From: Rotaria macrura | Lineage: Eukaryota; Rotifera; Eurotatoria; Philodinida; Philodinidae | Assembly: GCA_900239685.1 (NCBI GenBank) | Contig: OENT01000476.1 | Coordinates: forward strand, 1-64,000 | Reading direction: 5' to 3' | Length of the DNA stretch: 64,000 nt | Shown: positions 1-11,660 of the stretch, piece after piece | Position numbering within the stretch: the first letter of the stretch is position 1 | Layout: the number at the start of each line of letters is the position of its first letter | Notes under the pieces: model-generated | What the model saw: the letters and a program-made list of their open reading frames with translations, nothing else | The model's database searches: none | Told to the model about the DNA's origin: nothing | Translations under genes and position numbers: made by a program

Positions 1-187
1 TGTCAATTCTTGTCAATCCCAGTCAATCCCAATCCCAATTCTTGTCAATCCCAGTCAATCCCAATCCCAATTCTTGTCAATTCCAGTCAATCCCAATCCC
101 AATTCTTGTCAATCCCAATTCCAATTCCGGTCAAGACCAGTCAATCCCAAGAGTTGGGATTGACCAGAATTGGAATTGGGCATCCCT
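1..187. repeat. 32-bp minisatellite and right end of a foldback-type repeat element
   Basis: Positions 9-136 hold about four copies of a 32-bp unit made of the words CTTG, TCAATCCC and AATCCC; the unit starts at 9, 41, 73 and 105. From about 150 the complementary word TTGGGATTGACC appears, and the block ends at about 187 with GAATTGGGCATCCC. The same terminal word in the same orientation closes the block at 418-536, so both look like members of one family with the left end of this copy outside the window. No coding potential is apparent; the open frame through it only translates the repeat. Confidence 0.75.
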
Positions 188-417
188 ATATGTAATCATA
201 TTCCATTCGTTCTAATAAAATTAAAATTGTAATGAACTGTAATGGAACCTTTTCAGAACTTAACTAGACGGGAATAAAGAAAAGGTTCTGCTAAAGCAAA
301 TTTACAGTATATGAAAAAAGTATTTGCCCAATTAATAGAGCTTTCCATGGGTTACAAAAGGTCTTTTTATTCATGATAACAAGACCGACACAAAATTTTT
401 AACATCAAGAGGAATTA

Positions 418-536
418 GGAGTGCACCAATCCCAAGTCTAGTCAATTCCAATTCTAGACTTGGGATTGACTGGTCTTGATCGGAATTGGGATTGGGATTG
501 ACTGGAATTGACAAGAATTGGAATTGGGCATCCCCA
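418..536. repeat. Short foldback/MITE-like element related to the repeat at 1-187
   Basis: The block is about 118 bp. Its left end reads GGAGTGCACCAATCCCAA and the reverse complement of its right end reads GGGGATGCCCAATTCCAA, giving imperfect inverted termini. Internally it has a short palindrome (CCCAAGTCTAG...CTAGACTTGGG, 430-465) and then the TTGGGATTGAC words of the 1-187 element. No target-site duplication could be identified with confidence. Confidence 0.6.
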
Positions 537-1084
537 AGAGCAATGCTTTAAAGGTGGACCAATTTAGAGTATTGTAGTGCTGACCAGATATAATTCCATT
601 GTTATTCGTTGGAAGAATTTTTTCGTAAGGTTTTGTAGACAACTGTACAGGCTATCTTTCGGGAACTCAATCCATTATATATGTCAAAACTTGAGAGAGA
701 TATTTGCAAAGTAGCAAGAGGCTTATTTCAACTGGCGCATCCGCTACAGTCTAGTTCAGACTGAAATTGCGAGTTCAAGGATTAATTGTGAAATGTATTA
801 AAATTTCAACTATGTTGTTTTAGGAAAAAAACCTTTGTTTCTCTCTATTAGATGTGAACTTTCGTTTTGTTTTTCATTTTGGCACATGAAGATATTCAAC
901 GATCAGTTGAATTTTAATATATTGTATAAAATAGTAAACGTTATTATTTAATTCGATTGTCATGAGCAGCAGTTAAAAAAATTGTTCATTTAAACTGATA
1001 TTAGTTTGATTTGTTTGAATGATTTTATTATAAAAACTATTCATTATTTACTCCGAAAAACGAAAAGTGTATCTATTATATTCT

Positions 1085-1760
1085 TTTCACTAACGAGGCA
1101 ACCTTTTTAGGTGCTACCGCCACCCCCCCCCCCCCCGCCGATTTCAACAAAACTTTGCCTATAGATACTGTATAGTGCCAGAGTAAAAGCCCAAAAAGGG
1201 TTTGAATGCGAATCGCTTTTTTCAAAAGATATTGTTGTCTTAACTTTTGACTGTATAGAGCAAAATATAGAACGGGGAAATTCTGTAACATCTCAGGTCA
1301 ATCAAAACGGATATCCGTTACGGACCGTTGAGTGGACGCAGTTATACGGACCGTAACATCATTAAAATAGTACCGTATACGGCCCTATTTTAATGATGTT
1401 ACGGTCCGTATAACTGCGTCCACTCAACGGCCCGTATCGTTCGACCAGGGATAGCTTGAAAATGAAAAGCACAATAGACTACCAACCACAGCTCTCCCCC
1501 ATCCAAATGAGTAAGATGTTGAACAATCCCAGGGAACAAATGCAGAATTTTGTATTGTATTTTCATAGAATCCTGGCTTCCTAATATTCTATATTTTGCT
1601 CTACACAGTAAAAAAATTAAGACAACCATAAATTTTGAAGGAAGCAATTCGCACTCAAACCCTTTTAGGGTTTTTACTACAGCACTATGCAGTATCTATA
1701 GATAAAGTTTCATTGAAATCAGCGGGGAGGGGGCACCTGAAAAGGCTCCCTCGTAAGCAC
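1085..1760. mobile_element. Non-autonomous inverted-repeat element with a central hairpin
   Basis: The outer arms, about 1085-1290 and 1590-1760, are imperfect inverted copies of each other. Both begin near ACGAGG and both, read inward, encode the same peptide-like stretch with QTL.G and SAG motifs, which is why similar short frames appear on opposite strands. The left arm carries a 14-C tract (1123-1136). In the middle lies a near-perfect palindrome at 1319-1436. There is no transposase frame, so this looks like a MITE-type derivative of a DNA transposon. The exact ends and target-site duplication are uncertain. Confidence 0.6.
1319..1436. repeat. Near-perfect palindrome, 52-bp arms with 14-bp loop
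   Basis: The left arm is 1319-1370 and the right arm 1385-1436. The arms match in inverted orientation with essentially one mismatch (a GGACCG word in the left arm faces GGGCCG). The arms contain the words GTTGAGTGGACGC and GTTACGGTCCG, and the word ACGGACCG occurs twice in the left arm. It sits at the centre of the 1085-1760 element. A transcript through it would form a very stable hairpin. Confidence 0.9.
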
Positions 1761-4700
1761 TTTTCTAGATCAAATTCATCAGCACAGAATTTTATTTCAC
1801 ATCGAAAGCATCATTTTCATCACTACATGATATATAGTATATATATATATTTCAAAACTCATTTGTATAATTAGTATTTTCTTTAGAAAATAGAAATTAT
1901 TTCACACCACTCATTCAAATTTGATGATTTTTCTTGAATTTTATTTTTAATAATTGGTGGTCTCATTGATGTTCAAATTTTCACGTTTATAAAAGGTTTC
2001 GTTACTTTTTTCTCTAACTGGATACTAATCTACGAGTGTTCTAGAAAGCCATCTATAAAGATAACGTCTCGTGTAACTTTGTTATACATATATGCATGCG
2101 TTAAGGTCATGACTCATGCGGTGGTTCGTGCATGTTCTTTTTATCAAGTTTCTTTCCTTCTTCCTTTCTTTTTTAAAAGTATATGCATGAAGAGAAAAAA
2201 AACCAACCACCTGTATAAGTAACGAAACTCAAAGTATACATACAAGTCAATATATACAAGCAATCATATATTCACATGTAGACTTATTATTAGTTAAGCG
2301 ATACATTGACAGCAGACCATCAAGCACAATACGTTTATGGTAAGCTTCCTATTTATGATCATAACAAATGAATCACCAGCAACTTATTATCTAAAAGAAA
2401 ATCATCACTATGTAACTATTACATTAACCAAATTAAGTAAATATGAATTTTATGCTGAATTCTCTATCAGGTGTCAGTGAATAGAAAAAGTATACACACA
2501 GCTTAGTCGTAAAACATTACTAAAATGGACTACACAACACACTAAAAAAGTAAAGAACAAAAGAAATACTTACAATTTTATTGTAAGTAAACAGAACACA
2601 AGAAATCGTTCTTGTATTTACAAGGGCATTTTCTATGGATGTTTGGAAACAATCGTCTGGATGAAAAGGAAAGCCTCACAGGTAATGCTTTGTGTGAATT
2701 TTTAAATTTAGAAATCGTAAATTTTCGAAAGTTTTCTTCAACTCTACTGTTTTCGAAAAATAGTCAAAGACCAGTGTAGAAAGTAGAAGTGTTGATTAAT
2801 GAATAGAAAGATAGTTGAATAGCGAATCTTTCTGAAAAACCATAAGATTTTTTATTTAGTACTTTGATGTCTTATATTTCTTAGATTCTGATAATCTCTG
2901 TCAATTTCTGCTTTGGAAAAAAGACGTTTCTGATCCCGAATTGCAGACGTAGAAAAAGAACTTCACTATACTCAAGGCCATTTTCTTTCACTAGTAGAAT
3001 TGTGTGAAGTAGCAAAGTACTACTTTCATCGGCGAGCGTAGAAAACCTATCACATAGGTAGACAACTATAGTCAGAGACTTTGAACTTGCAATCACTTTT
3101 TTCTTTTGAAAGGTAAGGAATGAAAAGATAAATCAAGCTTTCAGATAACGATTTTCAACAGAAAAAAAAATAATTTTTTTTGAATGAACGCTGTATTTAT
3201 ATGACAATAGGTGAATGATTATAGAAAAGTAGATCCTAAGTCTTTGTTTCAAATCGATCGCAAAAAACAAATACATTTGTAGAATTAGAACATATAAAGA
3301 ATTTCAATTCATCGAATTCATAGCTTGTTGTTTGAACATTTTTATTCAATATCATCTGAGAAAACTGTGCTTTAGTGTACAAATAATTCAAATGAATCGA
3401 AAATACTTGCCCAAATATGAATTTAAGAAATAGAAAAGACTGAATTAATCAACTGTAAGATAATTGTCGTGACCTGACTACCATATTTCGAAATGGAGTA
3501 GGATACTGGGCAAGGAACATTTTTCTCTGCTCAGGGCAATATGAAAAGGAGTTATAACGAGAAGATATTCATTGAGACAGGATTTTTCATGTGTGAGGCG
3601 AAGCGAGAAAATCCCTGAAATTTTCTCGTCAAAATCTCATAATGTAAATGTTATTATATACATCATGGATTTGAACAATGTACATATATATATATAGACT
3701 TAGGAGAAGAGTTCCTGTGCCATATACTACATACCAGATACTCCGGACAAAATATAAACGTTGTTCTTTCAAGGATAATAGTTTCTGTTGAATCCTATCT
3801 TTATTGGGTGGGGAAGATGAATAGATAAAGATTGCAAGAACGAAAATCGGTAACTATGAGCCACCTGTTTTCAAAAGTTATACTACCTAAAAGTTTATGA
3901 CAGACACTAAAACAGAATTTTACGCTATATTTAAAGATAAATTCAGTTTTTTTATGTAAGCCCTTTTCATTTATTTATCCCAACTAAATTGCTTCATGTT
4001 AAGAAAACGTCAAATAGTCAGCATTTTACTAGAATCAAATATAGGTTTTATTTATTAAATAGCTTCCTATTCGTCATTCGAACACACTAAGAAGACGAGA
4101 AAAGCATATTTATTTTATAGACATAAAGTCAATCATTTGCGCAACGTTATCCTAATAAAAGAGACATACAAAGTAAACGTCTATAGACATTGGAACGAAA
4201 ATGTATTTGACGTACTCTGTAATCTTAATATGAGACACATTTAGAACGTCCAACGAGGCACACCATTGAATGCGCTAAATAGATTTATATATCTTACTAG
4301 AAGAACAGTGAAATTTGAGCCCAACATAATTTTACTAAATGAAATTTATAGATGCTATGATTTTGAAGTTGAGAACTTGACTTTTATCCGATATGCTTTT
4401 TTAATTTGTTTTGCAAAAATTTGTCTAACGATAATTAAGCAGAGAACATTTTGTTAAGGTGACAAAAACTTTTGCTATTTTTTAATATCCACACTAAACT
4501 CTTTCGTTGAGTCCAATTAGACACGAATACTCTATCAAAAACATGCTCTAGAATGCGTCACACGCTTTCTCAGTGTTCATTTCTTCAGCTAAGATTAAGA
4601 TGATTTCTACTACCAAAAATAGCTCAAAAACGCAAATTATGTCGTACTTACGATGAATATTTGTCAAAAGTGACTTCAATTACAATAATCGATACTATTC

Positions 4701-7211
4701 ATATCGATTTCAAATTAGACAAAGGCTGCTCAAATTCATACTTTTTGAAATCAATACGAAAATTATTTCCCAGATGTTTCTAAATTGAAGTGTCACATAT
4801 ACCTAATATAACACAAATCAGCCGCTATCATTAGTAGGGAAACTAATCAATTAAAGAATGTCTAAATTACATCCCACAACGGTTACTCATGTTTTCTTCA
4901 TTCTAGAGAGAATAACAAAAGGAGTACTAATGACCAGTTATCTTCTTTTTTGACTAATCTATTTTTGTGTATTTTTTTCTAACGTGAAGTCAAACCAATC
5001 ATGTATAATTAAAGGAAAAAAGATCTCATCAATATATGAAGAGTTATTGAAGAAAAGCAATCAAGATCGAGGGCAAAGCGGGGTGTATTTTTTTGGTGAA
5101 GTGAAATGAGTTGCTAAAACTCGACAGTATTTCGGTCTTAATGTTGTTACTGAAGAAAATATCAGTCATGTGGGAAATCTGAGCGTGTTGGAGGCTGGAT
5201 GTTAGGACTTACCAAAGAAGATTTCCTCGTTCATAAGGGATGTCCTTCAATGATTGAAGTTTTAATTTTCGTTGACCGCCATTGACCGTTAAGATTAACT
5301 CGGCTCTTGCACAATTACGTTCAGTATCAAGATAATTATAGGATCAGAGTTTAAGAAAGGATTGTTTCATGATCAATATATTTTAGAAGACAACTTTTTT
5401 TATCGTTTTTTTAATAGATTCTGACGAAAACAAAACAAATACTTTATTTTCTTCCTTGTATCGTTATAAGCAAGATAATTACCTGCTTGTATCATATTCA
5501 AGCGCTAACGAATCTTGATGCTGAAACATTAAATACTGCAGTGGGAGGAGCTCTGAAATGAACAGACAAGAGAATTCATGTCAACATATGTATATACATA
5601 ACATCTCACAATGATGTATCACTATATCCAGTTATATTTTTAAAGTGTCATTAACGAAAATATCTTTTAGTCTTTGTGTTAACTGTTTATCTTTTCATTA
5701 TTTCAGTTCAATAGTAACTGGATTTCAAAATTTCAGAACGTATCCATCAGTTTTTCGTGTTTCTAGATTATTCCTCGCTAAGTTTTTGTTTGAGGTAGTG
5801 TCGAAATTGCAATCGATGCTCAACAGAGAACTCGCATGTGTTAATTTGATCTGAAAAAGACGTCCCGTTAGGGATTAAAGTTCGAGTTGTCTTGATTTTT
5901 AAAAGCAGTTATGATTCATTCGAATAAAATCAAACATAATGTATTTTTTCATCGCTGCAGAACAAATAAACCGAGAAACTGAAGGCTACATTTGAAGAAC
6001 GTTCTCAATACATGTTGTATGTGTCGTAATTAAGTAATGAGTCGAAAAATTTATTACACAAATAGAAATATGTTTCGAAACCACTGTCCCGTGTCATACG
6101 GAGGTGCATCGTACACGGTGAAGCACTGGACGAAAATGAAAAGCATTTTACTTATATATATGTATTCCAACTTCATGAGAAGAAAATGATAATGTATTCA
6201 TTCATCTATTCGTCACATTGGTTAAATAAGCTGTAGAACAGAAATTCTGCTGTATTTCATACAATTGACATTTCTTACTTAATGGATCGATGATCGTCAG
6301 TCAGCAACTACTAACAACTACTAGAAACTTCAATTTTAAATATATGTATTGAAACAGTGACGATCAAACGGTGTATTAACGTCATATTTCGTCATCATTT
6401 TTTTACTTCTGTTCATTTTTTACTGCGATTTTCTCGTTTCACAATTCTCTCAGCAAAGGTTACAGTTTAGATTCTTGTTTGATGATACGGAACTTTGACG
6501 AGCTTTAGAAAGTTTCAGTTTTATATGTATGACATTGTATAGCACAGAAAGAAGTCGATTCAAGATGAGCCGCTTTATAAAAGAAAGGAATCAAGTTCAA
6601 ATAGTATAATTATTTTAATAGAAGTTTTAGGAGGGTCAATAACTAGAAAAACATCTGAGTTGTGCACCATCGGTATTGTTGAATAGAAGAAAAACTCTTC
6701 TTCAAATAATTGCTCTAACATCCTGTTTCGAATGATTCCCTTCAGGATATTTAATTCGAGATGTAACGTGTAGTCTCGATATTTCGCATAGGTAATTTCT
6801 CTGATCAAGGTATCCATCGTTTTAGTAATTAATTTAAGTGATAGTTAATAAATGATGTTGCTGTTATCAATAAAAATTCGCAATGCGAAGAAGTTCAAGA
6901 TGAACATGAAATGATAGAACAAATTTAGCTTGCTTTTATTGTAGACGTGTATAGCAACTGAAGTATTATTCAGCACTATCGTAGATGTGTTTTTTCTTTT
7001 TGATATTTAAGATCAACATAGTTTTAAAATAGATTTACTTAATGAGGGACTTGAAAAGTATTCATATCATTTTATGAAGATACCAAAGAACATAGGTAGT
7101 ATAGAATGCTAAATTTTTACTTGCTTAGATCTTCAATAAACAAGCAGAAAATAAAAGATATTCAAAAATTCGAAATTGAACCTGGTGTGACAGATAACTC
7201 GCTATTCGAAT
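1761..7211. other. AT-rich intergenic region, no gene recognised
   Basis: Open frames here are at most about 80 codons, many begin with non-ATG starts, and none resembles a known protein or is flanked by convincing splice sites in a consistent frame. I see no RNA gene and no clear mobile-element ends. Confidence 0.5.
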
Positions 7212-7597
7212 TACTACTTACCCAACCAGACAAACATTTAGAAAACGCGTTTAAACGCTCAATCGGGAACGCCGATTGGGAGTCACTAACGTTCATCAAC
7301 GAAATGCAAAGAAACATGTTTTTTGTTACGAATTTCACTTTCGGAGCGTGAAAACGGATAAAAACTCTAGCCCTGAGAGTTAAAACGCACAATTATTGAA
7401 CAACTTAAAAGTCAATGCGTTTAAACCATCAGTGTTAGAGTTTTTATACGTTTTCACGCTCAGAGAGTAAAACTTCTGCATAAAAAACGCGTTTCTTGTG
7501 TTTTGTTAATGAGTGTTAATGACTCCCAATCGGCGTTCCCGATTGAGCGTTTAAAAGCATTTTTCCCAATGTTTGTCTGCTTGGGCTGGGTAGTGCT
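7212..7597. mobile_element. Long-armed foldback (MITE-like) element
   Basis: The left arm runs from about 7212 and the right arm ends at about 7597. Both contain the words GACAAACAT, GTTTAAACGCTC, AATCGGGAACGCCGATTGGG and ACGTTTTCACGCTC (or close variants) in inverted orientation. The arms are about 170-190 bp each, so almost the whole 386-bp element can fold on itself. The outer termini read ACTACTTACCC and, inverted, CACTACCCAGCCC. There is no protein-coding capacity beyond shadow frames created by the inversion. The target-site duplication is unclear. Confidence 0.7.
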
Positions 7598-10374
7598 GTT
7601 ATCATTGTGTTACATAATTATGACGAATCTATGCTTGATATCTGTTTATTCATCGAAAGACAACAAACGCATAAAAAAAAACTTCACATTTATTCATGCC
7701 GCATACTTTGTGTAACTTGTTTGGCTCTCGAAAGCGAAAACATTAACTATCATCTTCATTCATTGAGCAATAACTTCGCTAGATGTAAGGGCGGTAGAAA
7801 CATTGTACCGATGATGAAAACTTTCCATGATCAAATATCACTCAGTTGTGATTGAAATGTTTGTGGTATTTCGATAATATAATGGTGAGGGTTCTACAAT
7901 AGATAGTTCAAATAAACTGTTGTCAATCCTCGGGTTTGATTTCAGTTTGAAGATATACCTTTCATGTTCGTTTTTATTCATTGACGAAAATTGAAAGTTA
8001 AAATTCAGCATGGCAATGGATACACTAGTTCTTTCCTTTGCATATGTTGCATCTACACAAAGATCATTAAATGAATATAAACGATACCTAAATGTGACAT
8101 TAAGTTGAAGTTACTTTCCTTAAGAAAAATTGGTATTTCTTTGGCTTTCATTATTTCAAACTGAATTTAAAGGAAAAATATTGATTTGATTTCGAGCAGA
8201 ACTCAATTAATATGGCGTCCTATTATTGATCTATGTACATGTATATAAATAATTATGCAGATATCTTCCTAGATGGATAAGTAGCAGCCAGTTTCCGCAG
8301 GAAAATACAAAAAAAAAATCAACGGGAGATGAAACCAGTATTTCGATCGTAACTTTTTTGGACGTTTCCCGGTGGTTCCAATCAATTCTTGTTCGTTCCT
8401 ACAGGAGCAAGCCTGAAATCATCTGCAAAAATCCGCAATATTCCCTATTTGAATACTTCTACTACGTTTCATCGATGCCCCATGTTTCCCTGTTAGTTCT
8501 GGTGGAATTCAATTATTTCCAGAGGACCGAATCATCGACTTGGATTAGAAATCCAAGTTCCTGCATTTTAAAATAAAAGTTTTACAATTTCAAATTAATA
8601 GTGCATATTACCACAAGAGCACCAAAGGTTTTATCGTGTACATAGAACTTAATTTATGTATTGCATGTCAATGCTTAGTAACGACAGTTCAATTCAAGCA
8701 TCTAATTAAGTAAATGACATTGCAGATCATTCGAGATGAAGCATGTGATGTATGGCTTTTTCCATGTTTAGTAGATCTTTTCTCTTCAGCCCTGCATACA
8801 TAATTCTACTAATTTTGTTCGGAGAGTGTTCAAACTATGATTGAAAACAAAAGTTAAGCGTCTGTTTCCTCAAAGAGTAGCTGGAAATAAACAATCGCAT
8901 CAATTCAGAGAAGTTTTGTGAAACTAATTAAGATTTTTTTTCTTGTAAATATATCTATTTTGTGAGTGTGAGCATTGGAACGAACATGTTTGACTTAGAA
9001 ATCAGTTTCTTATTACATGTAGGAAACTGTCCTACTATCGCTTGACTTGAAAAATTGCGATTTAGTGCTGTGAACAAACTTGTTCATCAAACAACTGTTG
9101 GCGCATCATTCTGATCCTTCGACCTTCTGACAAGTTTTGTATGAAAAGTATTTTTTAACTTGCTCATGAGTAATAATAATATTGTAGACAGTTAAAAAAT
9201 GCTTATTTCATAGACTGAAAATCAAAATGACATGATCAAAAACGAATATGATTGCTTCTTAATGATGATGACAGACGTTATACGGAGTGGTAGGGTTTCT
9301 CAACACGAAGGGACACATGAAGTTACTTTACACTTACGATGCAACTCCTACTGTTAAGTATTTCTGAAAAACTTGTCTCTATCTCAGTCAGTACTTAAAC
9401 GGATTTCTACTTCTTTTCGACGTTGGCACTAACTAACGTGATCTTTTATGATAGACGGGATGTTAGTGTGGATGAAGACACTTTATTCTAATCCATCATA
9501 TCATAAAATTGTATCGATTGAATACAAAACACACGTTGATCAGCGCAAATAGAAGATAGAAGAAGAAAGCATCGGAGCAGACGAGAATAAGTCAAAAGAA
9601 AGACAGCAATGTAAGAACAATAAGGTAATGATAGAAAATGAAGAAAATAAGTTGAGGACGATTCATATGAATGAGAACACATGGGCAGGGACCATAAAAC
9701 ATCAAGTATAGAATTACACTTAAACAAGAGCGTAAAAATGATTTATTCAAATTCATTGATAACATTTTGATATCTTTGAAAAAAATTATATTCTAGATAC
9801 GAATTATTGAAAAATAACTCATTCTTGGGCGATAATTAAGCCGAGTGCCCAAGGGAGAAAAGTGAGACTTCGAATTCTTAAGTACCACTTGGGGGTGGTT
9901 GAACTTCACTGTATTCTAGGTAGATTTTTGAGAATGGCAGTGACAATTTTACCCCCTGAATGCACTCTATCTTAAAAATAACCATACTTTGTATTAATTT
10001 CAACTTTTGCATGACCCATTTGATGCATTGTTACTAGGAAGTCACACGTAAGTTTCTGCTCGTGGGCTTTATCCTTGCATTGTCGGAAAAGAGAAGTTCG
10101 TTTTCATCTTAGTTTTGAGAATAGAAGTTGTCTTTTCGTTCTTTTGAATAAAGATTCTGATGGTTCATTATCGTATTTTATTATCTGTTGTTAACAAGAG
10201 TTTACATTCATCACAGCTATAACTTATCTTGAATCGTACTTCTTTTGTATTGAGCATTTTAAACGTCGCTTGAATGATTTCAGGAAATAAACATTATACT
10301 TCAGGTAATTTTCATTTTATCTAATCTCCATTAAAATTCTATGAAAGAACATTGCACCCGATAGATCTCGAATC
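7598..10374. other. Intergenic region, no gene recognised
   Basis: This is AT-rich sequence upstream of the glycosyltransferase-like gene. A few 70-80 codon open frames occur on both strands without recognisable motifs. Promoter elements for the downstream gene probably lie in the last few hundred bases but none is distinctive. Confidence 0.5.
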
Positions 10375-11617
10375 ATGATAAATTTGGTATGACAAAATCT
10401 ATTTTTCAGTGTTTCTACGAATCATTCTGGATAAATGTTGATAAAAGTTTTTTTTCTCTTTACAGGCCAGCAACTTAATTCGGTTCTTCATTTTAATTGC
10501 TGTGTGTATTCTCAGCGGTCTTATCATCTATTACAGAGTATCAAGTCTTAAAAAGTTACCACCAATATTTAAATTCAAATGGTCACATGATTTGACTACG
10601 TTGTCCGATCCACCGGATCATACTAAAATATCAATAAATGAAAGCCGTAAATTTGCCATATTTGCGGCATCTATTCATTCTGAACTTCGTTCATATATAT
10701 TCTATACTCCGATAACTGCAGCAGCATGGCAAAGAATAGGTTATGAAGCAATTGTTGTTTTTGTGGGTGATTTTACTAGTAAAAGTAAAGCATCATCCTC
10801 ACCACAAGTGACACTAGCTCGAAAATTTCTACGAAAATTGGGCGTACAAGTTATAGACTTTCAATGCCCAACGTCGTACGCTACAAAAATGTCGCAATTA
10901 GTACGTTTGTATGCTGGATTTTTATCGGGCAAAATTGTTGGCGATAAAAATTTGATTCTAACGACTGATAGCGATATTATTCCAATGATTAAAACAGATT
11001 ATGTATTGAAACCAAATGCCGATGGATTCATCTATAATGCATATTGTTGTGGTTCCTTCAAACGAGGAGAAAAACTTTATCGGATGTATCCAATGAGTCA
11101 TATATGTTTAAGAAAACAAACATGGCGTAATTTACTGCTTGAATCAAAACTACACCAGGAATTGTCAAAATCGCATTCAGATACTTCGAATGCTGTTCTT
11201 CTTTCAAACAAAGCTCCGTTCTCATTCGAAACAATAAGTCTTTATACACGAAAAGAATTCGGACCATTATATGATTCAAATATGACGAAAGGTGGTTCAG
11301 CATGGTACATGGACCAAATTTTGTCTTCCGTGTTGATCAATGACTATTGGGAAAAGCATCCAAATATTAGCATCGAAAAATTTCATAAAACTTCAGCTCG
11401 TCTAGATCCGCACTTATCATCAGCTTTATGGCAACCAACACAATTACCACAATTTGGCGATGCGCATATCATACATGATGAAATATTTGATTCACATCGT
11501 TGGTCATCATTTCGAAATTTACTACTATTTTTGTTTAACCCATCACTTGCAGAAGACTTCGATTTATATTATAAAGCATTTGTTGTTTCTTTACCAGATA
11601 AGCCAGCCGATTATTGA
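10375..11617 (+). CDS. Type II membrane glycosyltransferase-like protein (GT-A, DxD motif)
   Basis: The main exon is 10466-11617. No ATG lies early in that exon, so I place the start in a 12-nt exon at 10375-10386 (M-I-N-L) joined across a 79-bp GT-AG intron, which keeps frame and gives about 387 residues. Residues about 9-28 form one hydrophobic segment (FFILIAVCILSGLIIYY) followed by positive charge, the layout of a Golgi type II glycosyltransferase. The lumenal part has a TTDSDIIP motif (about 170-177), a DxD-type metal and sugar-nucleotide site preceded by hydrophobic beta-strand-like residues, and several cysteines and tryptophans. I recognise the general fold pattern, not a named family; donor and acceptor sugars are unknown. 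The first exon is the weakest part of the model. Confidence 0.75.
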
Positions 11618-11654
11618 ATCTAGATTTTAATATTGATTACCATTATCTAATTGA

Positions 11655-11660
11655 AATAAA
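11655..11660 (+). terminator. Polyadenylation signal of the glycosyltransferase-like gene
   Basis: An AATAAA hexamer lies 38 nt after the stop codon on the coding strand. Confidence 0.6.

Noticed and set aside
7106..7392. Overlapping 76-81 codon frames on both strands
   Set aside because: They lie in the arm of the foldback element and mirror the frame at 7503-7715; the similarity comes from the inverted repeat, not from conserved protein.
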